Below, in pieces: positions 1 to 10,195 of a stretch of 64,000 bases of DNA. The position numbers were made by a program, and so were the translations under genes. The stretch covers positions 1 through 64,000 of the forward strand of contig JAUIAO010000030.1 of the NCBI GenBank assembly GCA_030425425.1, given 5' to 3'. The stretch comes from Bacteroidia bacterium (GTDB lineage: Bacteria; Bacteroidota; Bacteroidia; Cytophagales; Cyclobacteriaceae). How positions within the stretch are numbered: the first letter of the stretch is position 1; every line of letters begins with the position of its first letter. The notes beneath the pieces are model-generated. The model searched no databases, was not told the origin of the DNA, and saw only the letters and a list, made by a program, of their open reading frames with translations.

Positions 1-40
1 GACGGCCTTTTATGTAAGTTTGAAGATAATATTTTGTCAA

Positions 41-92
41 GGCAAAGATAGCAAGTAACTGCCGTCACTTGATCTTATCTTTGCCTTTTTTT
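41..92 (+). terminator. Hairpin terminator for a plus-strand gene left of the window
   Basis: A 10-bp perfect stem (41-50 with 76-85) is followed directly by seven T residues (86-92), the form of a Rho-independent terminator for plus-strand transcription. It presumably ends a gene lying left of the window. All three plus frames reach a stop before base 60, so any such gene ends here at the latest. The T run touches the stop codon of the minus-strand gene, so the two genes would be tail to tail. An outer arm (34-41 with 96-103) extends the palindrome with a bulge. Confidence 0.6.
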
Positions 93-3000
93 CAACTTGA
101 CAAAGTAGGAATAGTATTGAGATCAAAATAAAGTCCTGCATCCTGATCTGCATTGATCTCCGCCCATTGGTCACCTTCGTATGCATCATGATTTCTTACA
201 GAATTATTTTTGTGCCAAATTTCAATTTCTGGAATAGCATCTGATTCTGTAGTTGACCAGCCATCAATGTCTTCAATACGAAATTGTTTGATAGTTCCAC
301 CACTCCATGACTGGGTATGGTTAGATACAGACCTAATATCTGGATCTTCGAAGCTACCATTAATGTTATTGATAAGTACTTTCTGTGTTGTCTGAACAAT
401 ACTGCTGATATCAATGCTACCTCCGTAATTAGTTGGATCACATGTAGTCTGATTAGTGCTAACTATAGTAGTAGTATCCACTAGCAGAGGGTTTTCAGTG
501 CTATCAGCTACAGTTTGAGTTAAGGTTGTGGAACAACCATTGGAATTATCAGTTAAACGAAGTGTATATACTCCAAAGTCAAGACCCCCAATTTGAGTGA
601 CTTCATCATTCACATAAAAAGCATTTCCATTTGCAGGTCCAGGTAAAGTGTCTTCCGCATTGGTACTACTTCCCAAGAACCATTCAAAGGTGTAATCACT
701 AGCATTTCCAGAGATATTTGCTGTTAATCGACCATTGCCAACCAGACAACCAGTACTAGGTTCATTGTTGGTGATTGTAAAATCTGGGCCATTTGGAACG
801 TCATTTAATGTAATATTGAAAGGGTCTGAGCTACAGCCATTAGGAGCTGTAACTGTCACGGTGTAAGTGTCGCCTGGCAGGCCTGTTGGGTTTTCTGTGT
901 TTGCACCTGAAATAGTCCCACCATCTGAAACTGTGGTATTGTCAGAATACTCCCAAACAAAGGTGTACCCACTGCTTGACGGATTTGTAACATTTGAACC
1001 ATCAAATTCGATGTTTAATAGAATTTCTCCATTATAACTTGTTGTAGCACAGCCTGTGTTACTCGTTGTGTCATTTAATGTGACTATAGGCTGGATAGGA
1101 GCGGACCCAACGGAGATACTGGCATTATCAGTCACACAGCCAGTGGTGTTATCTGTAACGACCAAATAAAAAGTCCCGCTGTTAAGGTTTGTAGCTGTAC
1201 TAGTACTAGCAACCAAACTAGTGAATCCTGCATCACTATACCATTCGAAGGAATAATCAGGTTCTATGTAGGTATTAGGATCTGCCGGTTTTTGAACAAA
1301 GGCGTCAATTTCACCACCGCCTTGGCCAGCGATACATCCTGTTGCCGCACTGAGTTGTCTTACGGTAACATCAGGGTATTCAATATCCTCATTTATCGTT
1401 CTGGTTTCTGGAGAGGTACTACAACCAGTTGAGTTGTGAGTTGCGACAAAAGTATATTGACCTGCTCCTCGAGCAGTCAGTTCATCGCCTGTTTCACCTA
1501 CTATTAATGAGTCATTATTTACTGTACTTCCTGTGTACCAGGCATAGGTGTAATCTGCGGCATCATCTCCTGGCATTTCTACATTGATCAGGCCTACATC
1601 TGAGCCACAATAAGTATCATCGAATACAGCTACGCTAGTCACTGTAAGTGCTACTGAAATATCATCAACAATGACATCCTCATAATAGCTACACAGGATG
1701 TCATTATTGGTGACTTTTACTCTATATGTACCGTCAGTCAGATTGGAATATGTAAAGCCTGTTCCAACACCATCCAAAACAGTTTCGGTGGACAAAAGTG
1801 AATCAAATGTAGCTCCGTAATAAAATTCATACGTATAACCGGCTGCAGGCTCTCCATTGTCCGAAGTTGATTTTATGTTTATTTCACCATTCCCTGTAGT
1901 GTTACATCCATTATCATCGGTCACCGTAGCGATTATGGTTGGCTCATCTGAGGCATTGGCAATAGCAAAAGCATATAGACCTGTACTACAATCAGAATCT
2001 ACATCGATTGTTTCAATGGCATAAAAGCCCGAAGCTAAGCCTGTGAATTCAGGCGTGTTAGGACTTAAGACAGAATCTAATTTAGTCTCAGCACCATAAC
2101 CTTCATATAGTATGTACTTGTAGTTTCCTCCATTCGGGTCAACTTTACCCGTAAGATCCACACTACCGTTAGCATTTAAAGAATCACAAGAAGTGTTGTT
2201 TGAAGCAAACCCTAAAGGACAATTAATATTAGATGTGACAAATGCTGCACTTCCGTTTCCTTGATCACGAAATTCACCATTAAAGAAAGCGCCAGATTCT
2301 CCATTGTTTGTTACACCTGTATTCAGTCCAGTTGCTACGTTCGGGATTACGTCTCCATTATTTACACCTGACAGACCGTCAAAATCGTAATAAATGATCA
2401 AATTAGGTTCCTGATCCGGGTCAGTAATCTCTTCACAAACCGCAGCATTTATTTCAGTAGGTGTAAAGGCCTTGTTATATATTCTCAACTCGTCTAATCT
2501 TCCCTCAAATTTGTTTGTTCCAAGGTTTCGGTCTTTACCGAAGTACATCTCTTCACCTGCTAATCCATTTCCATTTCCTTCATATACTTCAGTGCCTAGT
2601 AAGACACCATCAGCATAGATCATCATATCACCAACAATCCCGTCTCCATTGAGATCTCTGGATTTTGCCCAAACACCAGTCAATTGTGTCCAACCTGTTG
2701 GCTTATAATTGGTGTTTATTCTTCCAAATTGTCCATCCTGATCTGTTCTTACCACAAAGGCTAACCCGTAAGTATTATCAGTCCAGAGTGATATGTTGTC
2801 TTCTTTAGATGATCCAGAGTAAAAAATTAGATGATCACTCAAGTAATTTTCATTTGAAAGGTATGCCCAGTAGGATATGGTCAACTCATCCCATCCGTCA
2901 GTCATGACTTCATTCATTTCAATCCATGCTTTGTCACTCAGATTGATTGCATTTCCAGCGCCGACAGAATTGATAAAATTATAAGATGGTGCTTCTGCTT

Positions 3001-6000
3001 CATTCAGGATTTCGATTGTTTTTGTAACCGTACAGCCACCCTTTTTTACAGTTAATGTATATAGTCCATCAGGTAAATTAGTTGCTTCGTTTCCGTCAGC
3101 ATTTACTTCTCCTGGTATATCAGACTGAGAAACTTTATTGGCATTAGTAGTACTGGTTCCCGAATACCAAGTGTAGGTATATCCGCTGCCTGGTGATCCT
3201 TCATCTGCTTTGGCAGATCCGTTGGCATTGTTGTCATCACATGAAGTAGTTGGTGTAAGAACGATATCCGGTTTGGGGCCCGTTGAATTGTCCTCAACCA
3301 CTACTGTAACAGTGTCAGATTCGCAACTATTGGCATTACTAACAGCTCTGACTATGTATGTACCAGCATCCAGGTTGATGATTGTAGGGGTAGTGAAATC
3401 AGGAGTTGGTTTAAGGCTTTCTCCAACAAACCACTCAAAACTATAATCAGTAGTATTTCCTCCGACATCTGCTGCGGCTTCTCCTGTGCCACCACAGGAA
3501 GTGATATGAGTAACTGTAACATTCGGTTCTGTAGTTGCCGTAACAGAAGATGAAACAGAACCAAGTTCTGTTGCTGTACATCCACTGATTGTTTCATAAA
3601 TTGTCACACCGTAATTGCCATTTTCGAGAAATGAAAGTGTGTCCCCTGTACCAAGCAATGGTCCAAACGGGTCACCACCCAAACGCCATTCAAAAGTGTA
3701 GCCATCATATAATGTATCCAGCGGGTCACCACTTCCATCAACTTGCGTATAAGCAAAAGCTCTCAGTTGCCCATCGTCATTAGCACAATCTGTATAAGGG
3801 TGTAGTTCGTATACATGAGCAAAATATGAAGCAGTGTCAACAAGCCCAATTGTTATATTTACAGTGTCTGAGTAACAATTTGCATCAGGGTTATAACCAA
3901 CTACAGAATAGTTTCCATTTACCAAATCCAATGGAGCACTTCCGGTAGATATTAAATTGGTAAAGTTGTTTTCCTCGTACCAATTAAAAACATATCCATC
4001 ATCTTCGTTAAAAATTGCAGATACAGGAGGTGTAGTTCCTTTTACAACAATATTATCGAGATAATGATGTTCTTTTTTACCATTGGTATGCATAGTCACG
4101 ATTACCTGAATCGTAGATCCATTTAGTCCTGACGCATTAGCCTGGATTAAGCCAAAGTCTCCAAATCCTTCCGCAATTTTTACTTGTCCTCCACCATCTA
4201 ATGAGTAGTAGGCCACCATACGATCTATAGGGTCACCGGATTCTTCCATTGGCCCACTAGAAATTAAATCTAATGTGAGTTCAATATCGGTATGACCCGA
4301 TATATCTATTGATTCACTTGTCCACGTTACAGGGTATTTTTCCTTTTTATTACCCGACTTATTCACATGGAATTGTTCGTCAGTAATACCGTAATATCTG
4401 GGAGTACTACCGCCATCAGCCGAGCTCCATTGTGAGTCTCCAGTAGTTTCTTCTGTTTCACCATCGTTTATACCACTAAAGTCCTCAAACCAAATAGTTT
4501 CTTCACCTCCACCAATAGCGGCACCTCCGGTCGCATCGAAATATGCTTCACCACTTCCATTATCCGGCTTACTCGGGTCACATTTGCGATTATCCAATAA
4601 TGCATTGGCTGTAAGAGGAAAGGGGTTGGATTCAACAGAAAAGCTTACAATGTTATTTCCTTCTTCACATTCAGGAATGTTACCCAATCCAGGGGTTATA
4701 GGAGGGGTTTGACCGTAATCATTGATAGATACATACAGATCGAAATTACCTCCTGATCCCTCTACAGTCATGGTGAAAGTCTGGTAATCTCCACTGTCTA
4801 AGTTGGTGATGATACCATATTGCGTGTTGAGTTTGGTTGCATCAGCTGTCTCCGGATCACCATCGTAGAACGTAACAGGTAATGTTCCTGATATTTTCGT
4901 ATCTCCTTGATTCTGCACTGAGAACTCTATTTCAAATTCAGCTTCTGGACAGGTAGCCAGTGAATTTTGCACTATCGAACTACCATCAATTACAATATCC
5001 GGGCTTACATAGGATGGACATCCATTTGATTCTACAATAGGTGATTGATTGAGGAAAGTATTAAGTACTCTGTTCTTTCCATCAGCGTTGTTGAATTCAG
5101 CCGAGCATTCACCATCAGAGAAAACCCTTGTATGATCCTGCTGGCTTGAGGGGATTGTCAAATCATCATTGACATTTACATTATAATAAGCATGTTGATT
5201 CCAAACTGATCTTGCAGGTTGCCAGATTTCGTTATCAGCACCATAAATACGAACCTGAGAATATTGAGTATTAGAAAGTGGACTAAATGGAGTGCTGTTA
5301 CTCGTGTAACATGTTACACAGATTTCCGAAGCACCATCACCATCCACATCAGCAACAATCGGGTATTCTTCCTGCGTACGAGAAATACAAGTTATGGAAT
5401 TAGCACTGGTACCATTTGATCCATTTATTATGTGAAGGGTTGATTCACTTCGATATATTGTTTCAAAAGCTCCATCTCCATTAAAGTCAAATAAGGTACA
5501 CCCTGTAAAACCGGATGTACCTTCATCTATCCCTTTGATCCATATGGGTTCTAGATTCCCTGTCGTTCGATTGATTTCTAATGAGTATAATTTTTGGTCG
5601 GAGACATAGGTTGCATTCAAATAACCATCTCCATCAGTATCTCCAATATTAATCCGGCCCGTACCTTTATTGTGATCATTAGATGGGTCAGCATAGGTTT
5701 TCACTGTTCCTTCACTTACATCCCAAAAGAAAACGGTGGTTGGATCGGCACTTGAGCTTCCATAAGCACCGGATATTAATATGTCTATATCTCCATCCAG
5801 ATCAAAATCCGCTGCTGATACACCTGTTCTGTTTTTCCCACTCCATGATTTAATGAAGAAGTCACCACCGGTAAGATCATCATTCATATCTGCATAAGGT
5901 ATCAATGACCCACCTGCCAGATTAACTTCCCAAATTTCGTGTCCCGTGATTAACTCGAGCTGCCCATCACCATTCATGTCTATGGCCAGAGGTGCATGAG

Positions 6001-6709
6001 CGTAATCTGTCCCCCAATTTCCACTTCCTGCTACCAGCACATTACCCGTTGCTGCATCGCGAATTTCATTTCTGAAATATAATTCTACATTTCCATCACC
6101 ATCAAAGTCAGCCAGGGAAGGTACAGCTGGATAATTTATCGATGTGGATTTTTCCCAGTTTAGATTCCCCTCACAATCATAGCTCGCAATTTTTCTTTGA
6201 GTAAATTCAAACACAAATATTTCTGCGCAATCATCATCTTCAATATTTCCTATAGCTAAAGTTGATTCAGGCCTCCAACCAAGGTTGATTTTGAATTCAA
6301 CAGCTCCGGATACTCCATCTATCACCACAATATCTTCGGAGTATCTTTTCGGAACGAGAATTTCAGGAGTACCATCCTGATCAATATCACCAACAACAGG
6401 AGTGGATAAGCTACTTGCCGACTGGTCTTCAGATCCCCATTCTTGTCTAATTGAGAATGTTGGGTTTTCAGTAGGTTCATCCTGGCAAAGCACACTATTA
6501 CCGAAGTAGAATTCTGTACAGCTATTGCTGCCAGCACAGTCTCCACCGTCATAACAGTCCACAAAACCATCGCCATCATCATCAATACCATTGTCACAAA
6601 TCTCAGTTTGTGATTTGGCTTGATAACTCAATAGCGAAAAAAATACAACAAATAATAGAGCAGGTCTCCGAGAGAATTTCATAGTTGCTGTGGTGATAGA
6701 ATTAATCAT
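92..6709 (-). CDS. Large secreted FG-GAP/SprB-repeat surface protein, apparently truncated at the C terminus
   Basis: A 2205-residue exported protein. The signal peptide is best read from the second Met (base 6682; MKFSRRP then a hydrophobic stretch ending near AKS-Q). The mature N terminus has the DNGIDDDGDG-type metal-binding motif. Residues about 95-520 hold repeated DxDxDG loops (for example DFDGDGNVE, DMNGDGQLE) typical of FG-GAP/VCBS propellers. A CARDB-like segment lies near 590-700 and a LamG/concanavalin-like segment near 1235-1400. Many SprB-like Ig/PKD repeats follow, each with a paired Cys and a Y-x-W/F-x-W core. The last residues enter a domain normally continuing for over 100 residues (NADQDAGLYFDLNTIP), then reading stops after TLSS. 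No T9SS sorting domain is present, unlike its neighbour at 6901. I infer loss of the 3' end by deletion, rearrangement or frameshift. A role in adhesion or gliding is inference. Confidence 0.85.
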   Translation of the reverse strand: MINSITTATMKFSRRPALLFVVFFSLLSYQAKSQTEICDNGIDDDGDGFVDCYDGGDCAGSNSCTEFYFGNSVLCQDEPTENPTFSIRQEWGSEDQSASSLSTPVVGDIDQDGTPEILVPKRYSEDIVVIDGVSGAVEFKINLGWRPESTLAIGNIEDDDCAEIFVFEFTQRKIASYDCEGNLNWEKSTSINYPAVPSLADFDGDGNVELYFRNEIRDAATGNVLVAGSGNWGTDYAHAPLAIDMNGDGQLELITGHEIWEVNLAGGSLIPYADMNDDLTGGDFFIKSWSGKNRTGVSAADFDLDGDIDILISGAYGSSSADPTTVFFWDVSEGTVKTYADPSNDHNKGTGRINIGDTDGDGYLNATYVSDQKLYSLEINRTTGNLEPIWIKGIDEGTSGFTGCTLFDFNGDGAFETIYRSESTLHIINGSNGTSANSITCISRTQEEYPIVADVDGDGASEICVTCYTSNSTPFSPLSNTQYSQVRIYGADNEIWQPARSVWNQHAYYNVNVNDDLTIPSSQQDHTRVFSDGECSAEFNNADGKNRVLNTFLNQSPIVESNGCPSYVSPDIVIDGSSIVQNSLATCPEAEFEIEFSVQNQGDTKISGTLPVTFYDGDPETADATKLNTQYGIITNLDSGDYQTFTMTVEGSGGNFDLYVSINDYGQTPPITPGLGNIPECEEGNNIVSFSVESNPFPLTANALLDNRKCDPSKPDNGSGEAYFDATGGAAIGGGEETIWFEDFSGINDGETEETTGDSQWSSADGGSTPRYYGITDEQFHVNKSGNKKEKYPVTWTSESIDISGHTDIELTLDLISSGPMEESGDPIDRMVAYYSLDGGGQVKIAEGFGDFGLIQANASGLNGSTIQVIVTMHTNGKKEHHYLDNIVVKGTTPPVSAIFNEDDGYVFNWYEENNFTNLISTGSAPLDLVNGNYSVVGYNPDANCYSDTVNITIGLVDTASYFAHVYELHPYTDCANDDGQLRAFAYTQVDGSGDPLDTLYDGYTFEWRLGGDPFGPLLGTGDTLSFLENGNYGVTIYETISGCTATELGSVSSSVTATTEPNVTVTHITSCGGTGEAAADVGGNTTDYSFEWFVGESLKPTPDFTTPTIINLDAGTYIVRAVSNANSCESDTVTVVVEDNSTGPKPDIVLTPTTSCDDNNANGSAKADEGSPGSGYTYTWYSGTSTTNANKVSQSDIPGEVNADGNEATNLPDGLYTLTVKKGGCTVTKTIEILNEAEAPSYNFINSVGAGNAINLSDKAWIEMNEVMTDGWDELTISYWAYLSNENYLSDHLIFYSGSSKEDNISLWTDNTYGLAFVVRTDQDGQFGRINTNYKPTGWTQLTGVWAKSRDLNGDGIVGDMMIYADGVLLGTEVYEGNGNGLAGEEMYFGKDRNLGTNKFEGRLDELRIYNKAFTPTEINAAVCEEITDPDQEPNLIIYYDFDGLSGVNNGDVIPNVATGLNTGVTNNGESGAFFNGEFRDQGNGSAAFVTSNINCPLGFASNNTSCDSLNANGSVDLTGKVDPNGGNYKYILYEGYGAETKLDSVLSPNTPEFTGLASGFYAIETIDVDSDCSTGLYAFAIANASDEPTIIATVTDDNGCNTTGNGEINIKSTSDNGEPAAGYTYEFYYGATFDSLLSTETVLDGVGTGFTYSNLTDGTYRVKVTNNDILCSYYEDVIVDDISVALTVTSVAVFDDTYCGSDVGLINVEMPGDDAADYTYAWYTGSTVNNDSLIVGETGDELTARGAGQYTFVATHNSTGCSTSPETRTINEDIEYPDVTVRQLSAATGCIAGQGGGEIDAFVQKPADPNTYIEPDYSFEWYSDAGFTSLVASTSTATNLNSGTFYLVVTDNTTGCVTDNASISVGSAPIQPIVTLNDTTSNTGCATTSYNGEILLNIEFDGSNVTNPSSSGYTFVWEYSDNTTVSDGGTISGANTENPTGLPGDTYTVTVTAPNGCSSDPFNITLNDVPNGPDFTITNNEPSTGCLVGNGRLTANISGNASDYTFEWFLGSSTNAEDTLPGPANGNAFYVNDEVTQIGGLDFGVYTLRLTDNSNGCSTTLTQTVADSTENPLLVDTTTIVSTNQTTCDPTNYGGSIDISSIVQTTQKVLINNINGSFEDPDIRSVSNHTQSWSGGTIKQFRIEDIDGWSTTESDAIPEIEIWHKNNSVRNHDAYEGDQWAEINADQDAGLYFDLNTIPTLSS

Positions 6710-6788
6710 GTCTATAGCTTAGGGTGCATCTAACCCATTAGGCAATCTACGAAAACATGCAGAAAACCAAAAGGTTATTACATCTTAG

Positions 6789-6796
6789 CAAAGGTA
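6789..6796 (-). promoter_or_regulatory. Candidate -7 element for the 92-6709 gene
   Basis: On the minus strand this reads TACCTTTG, matching the Bacteroidota -7 consensus TAnnTTTG, about 80 bases upstream of the start codon. No clear -33 TTTG lies at the expected spacing. The 191-base gap (6710-6900) otherwise holds AT-rich sequence and no gene I can support. Confidence 0.35.
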
Positions 6797-6900
6797 ATAA
6801 TTTTTTATTTTTATGAAGTTTTTTATAATAAATTGGATTATATCAAGAAAGTAATCTTTATTTAATCTAAAAACCTATTTGAATTGTAATAAAAACCAGA

Positions 6901-9900
6901 TTATCGGCCGAGTAATATAGATCCTGAAAGATTATTATTTTCCTGATCACATTTCATGACAAAATAATAGACTCCTTCAGGTGCGGGTGTTGAGCCATTG
7001 TCAATGTTCCCATTCCAAACACAATCATTGTTGAAAGGTGACTCACCTTTGAAAACAACTGACCCGCGGGTGTCAAATATATACACTGTACAACCTGTAG
7101 TATTTGACATGTTAAGGATTTGCCAGCAATCAAAACCTTCATTATCACCATTTGGTGAGAATGATTTTCTGGCAATAATTCCTGGTAACAATACAGTGAC
7201 GCTATCAGCTGTAACACAATCATGAATATCATCTTTACCGGTCACCTTTACAATAGTTGAATTTAACTCAGGGAAAACTTCAACTTCATCCGAAGTGCTA
7301 TCACTTAAGATTTTGGAAGGGGACCAGAGATAATCATACCCGTTTTCCGCTCTTAAGGTAACTTTAGTCTCTTCATCACCAAGTTTTATTTCACCATTGT
7401 TTATTGATACTCCAATGTCTGACGTAGCAATATTGATCCTGGAATTCTGGTAATTAGATATAGTGATTTCATCTGTCACCACACATTCTACATCCGTTTC
7501 CATTTCTACGGAATAAGTAGCTTCATCTGCCTGTGGATTGGTATACCCGTATATCGAACTTTCAGTGCTGCCATTGGACCAATTGAACGAAACAACACTT
7601 GCATCATCTATTCTTAATTCTAAGCTATCAGAAGGGCACTTTTCTTCCCCTTGAGGGGCTTGTATTGCAATCGTTGGAACAGGGGTGATTGTAATTGTTT
7701 CGGTATTCGTGGTACTGCAAGCATCAATCTCAGTGTAGCTGGTTGTCAAACTCACTGTGTATTTATTATTTGTTGTGTACGTGTGAGTTGTACTTAACCC
7801 AGTTCCGTTATTGTTATCACCAAAGTCCCAGGTGTAATCTAAATCATATCCACTCTCACCTGTAGAAGTTGCAGTGAAATCAGCTTCAACATTTACACAT
7901 TTTTTTTCTGGTAAATCAAATGATGACGTAGGAAGGGGCACCGATTTAAGAGCGTAGGCAAGACTCTGATTTTTACATCCTGCTGCAGAAATCACGTCTA
8001 CTGAATAGTCACCAGTCATAGTATTTGTTAGGGATGAATTGACCGTGAGTGAAGTTCCAGTTTCTCCAGAGAGGTCAATACCATCTTTTTTCCATTGGAA
8101 GGTGAATCCTGATATATTGGGGATTTCCAATTCTGTTTCACTCGTTTCACAAAATTCATCTTTTCCATTATTGAATACACCGATCAGAGGGGGTTCGTCG
8201 ATATCTACAATTTGGGTAACCGGATCGCTGGAGCATTCTCCTTCTACCTGCGTAATTAATTCATAGACTCCAGCATCTTCGGAACTGGAATTTAAAATAT
8301 TAAGCGTTTTGGTGGAGGTGACTGTTTCCGTGCCATTGGGCAAGGTCCATTTGTAGCTGCTAAATCCATCCGGACCTTCCAGAGTGATATCAGTTCCATT
8401 ACACTTTGATGGATCTTGGATCACATTGATACTAGGTGTAGAAGGCGTACCATTAGAGATGTTAAACGTCTGGGTAACCTTGTCTGTACATTGCCCGTCA
8501 TTCGAGGTGATTTCTACCGACATGGATACACTAGTACCTGTATTTACTGTGACAGTAACTTTGTCATTATTGTCGGTAAAGATTGCATTGGCACTGGGAT
8601 TGGCCCATTGGTAGCTGGCGTTATAGGCTTTCGTTCCAAACAAATCAAAGGCGTTGTTTCTACAAAATGTTAGATCTTCTGGAAAGATTTTCGGTGCGAG
8701 ACAATTCTGATTAAGTATAATTCCAATTTTGCCCTCTGCGTTAATATCACTGGAGTTGACAAACACCAAATCAGGTTTTGCATCATGATCTACATCGAAT
8801 ACTTCGATATTTCTGTTAGATGTTAAAGTAGGTATCGAGTGTAAAGTGAAGTCAAATTCATTGAGTGTGGATTTGTTTTCGGCCACATAAATTCTTGAAG
8901 CAGCCGATGCAGAAACTATATCTACCAGTCCGTCACCATTCATATCGGCAGCCTGAAAACCCCACGCCTGAGTTGCATTATCAATTTCATAGGGTGTGGA
9001 TTCGAATAATAAACTTCCTCCTGAAGAATTATTTTTGTAGACCTCAATAGTAAAGTCATTCACATTATTAGAGATAATTTCAGGAAGATAATCTCCATTG
9101 AGATCAGCTATACCGAGGTTCAGTCTATAACTACTTGATCCAATTACTCCGTCATTTATTAGTCGAATCTCTCCGGGAGAACTTTCATTTCTGATTAGAT
9201 TGATTTGCTCCTGATTCTGATTGTATGGTAATGTCACAATGTCGGTAATGCCATCATTATTTAGGTCTGCAACTTCTACTGAACCTACTTGGTCTGTTCC
9301 TGAAACTATAAATTCATTAGGGCTGGCAAAGGTGATTGCACTCGCTGAAGAAGATGTCGTGTTTCTATATATATATAAACTGTTATCAAAAGTATTTCCA
9401 ATGATCAGGTCATTTTTCCCATCACCATCAATATCAGCAATCACAAACCTTCTGGGAAGCCGGTTTTCATTGCTGCTGTTTTTCGGAAGAGAGAACCTGG
9501 TTTTCGTATCTTCAAAATCAATATTTCCCGGAGTGCTGATGTTCGTGTATATAAAAATCTGGAATTCAGCATCTCCTTCTCCCGAAGTAAAAACTACTTC
9601 AGGTTTTCCATCACCATTTAGATCTCCACATTGAGTAATCACTGTGGCGATATCATTGTCTTCATCTTCAATATCTCTGTTGAATTGAACCGAGTTAGGC
9701 GTTGATTGATTGCGAAAGAAACTTACGTTTTGACTATTGTTATTGGAGGCCGCGATATCAGTTAGACCGTCTCCATCAAAATCACACCCACACAGGTCGT
9801 ATGTGAATTGATTGAATGTTAATAATTGCTTCTGACTAGAAACTTTGTCCGGATTGAATTCTCCTCCTGAAAAAGCAGGAGTGAAGTATTCCACAGATTT

Positions 9901-10194
9901 TCCCAAAAGTCCGGTAGAAGTGTTCTGAGCAATGATATTTCCATAAGTAGCAGTCATTGGCACAATCACCTGTAGCGAAGTGGCTGATTCGCTTACAATA
10001 TTTTCCACTTTTCCATGTCCGATGAAAACTTCCATATTTCCCTCAGAAAACCCTGTGCCTGAGATGAAAATGGTATCTCCTGGTATCCCTGTTTGCTTAT
10101 CAATGTTGTTGATAAATGGTCTTTGCTGTGTGTATCCCACGATCGCAGCAAATACAAAGACCAGATATAAGTATGTGTTTAAATGCTTTTTCAT
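6901..10194 (-). CDS. Secreted IPT/FG-GAP/PKD protein with type B T9SS sorting domain
   Basis: A 1097-residue protein exported by Sec and then T9SS. A signal peptide (residues 1-22, ending GYT-QQ) is followed by an IPT/TIG-like domain (about 25-110) and FG-GAP/VCBS repeats with Ca-loop motifs such as DFDGDGLTD, DLNGDGKPE and DIDGDGKND (about 120-490). Ig-like segments with paired Cys come next, then a PKD domain near 765-850 containing the WDFGDN core. The last 90 residues are a gliding-motility-associated (CHU_C/type B) sorting domain with SFSPNGDNEGFD, YIFDTRG and PEGVYYF. Its start codon is one base from the stop of the PorP/SprF gene, so the two are probably translationally coupled. PorP/SprF proteins are known to be needed for export of such type B partners. 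Confidence 0.92.
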   Translation of the reverse strand: MKKHLNTYLYLVFVFAAIVGYTQQRPFINNIDKQTGIPGDTIFISGTGFSEGNMEVFIGHGKVENIVSESATSLQVIVPMTATYGNIIAQNTSTGLLGKSVEYFTPAFSGGEFNPDKVSSQKQLLTFNQFTYDLCGCDFDGDGLTDIAASNNNSQNVSFFRNQSTPNSVQFNRDIEDEDNDIATVITQCGDLNGDGKPEVVFTSGEGDAEFQIFIYTNISTPGNIDFEDTKTRFSLPKNSSNENRLPRRFVIADIDGDGKNDLIIGNTFDNSLYIYRNTTSSSASAITFASPNEFIVSGTDQVGSVEVADLNNDGITDIVTLPYNQNQEQINLIRNESSPGEIRLINDGVIGSSSYRLNLGIADLNGDYLPEIISNNVNDFTIEVYKNNSSGGSLLFESTPYEIDNATQAWGFQAADMNGDGLVDIVSASAASRIYVAENKSTLNEFDFTLHSIPTLTSNRNIEVFDVDHDAKPDLVFVNSSDINAEGKIGIILNQNCLAPKIFPEDLTFCRNNAFDLFGTKAYNASYQWANPSANAIFTDNNDKVTVTVNTGTSVSMSVEITSNDGQCTDKVTQTFNISNGTPSTPSINVIQDPSKCNGTDITLEGPDGFSSYKWTLPNGTETVTSTKTLNILNSSSEDAGVYELITQVEGECSSDPVTQIVDIDEPPLIGVFNNGKDEFCETSETELEIPNISGFTFQWKKDGIDLSGETGTSLTVNSSLTNTMTGDYSVDVISAAGCKNQSLAYALKSVPLPTSSFDLPEKKCVNVEADFTATSTGESGYDLDYTWDFGDNNNGTGLSTTHTYTTNNKYTVSLTTSYTEIDACSTTNTETITITPVPTIAIQAPQGEEKCPSDSLELRIDDASVVSFNWSNGSTESSIYGYTNPQADEATYSVEMETDVECVVTDEITISNYQNSRINIATSDIGVSINNGEIKLGDEETKVTLRAENGYDYLWSPSKILSDSTSDEVEVFPELNSTIVKVTGKDDIHDCVTADSVTVLLPGIIARKSFSPNGDNEGFDCWQILNMSNTTGCTVYIFDTRGSVVFKGESPFNNDCVWNGNIDNGSTPAPEGVYYFVMKCDQENNNLSGSILLGR

Positions 10195-10195
10195 G

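Noticed and set aside
34-103. The palindrome at the left edge considered as an integron attC site or insertion-sequence end.
   Set aside because: No GTTRRRY/RYYYAAC core sites, no transposase fragment and no target duplication can be seen in the 91 bases available.
9221-9634. A 137-codon plus-strand frame inside the 6901-10194 gene.
   Set aside because: It lies wholly antisense to a strongly supported secreted protein and shows no recognisable domain.
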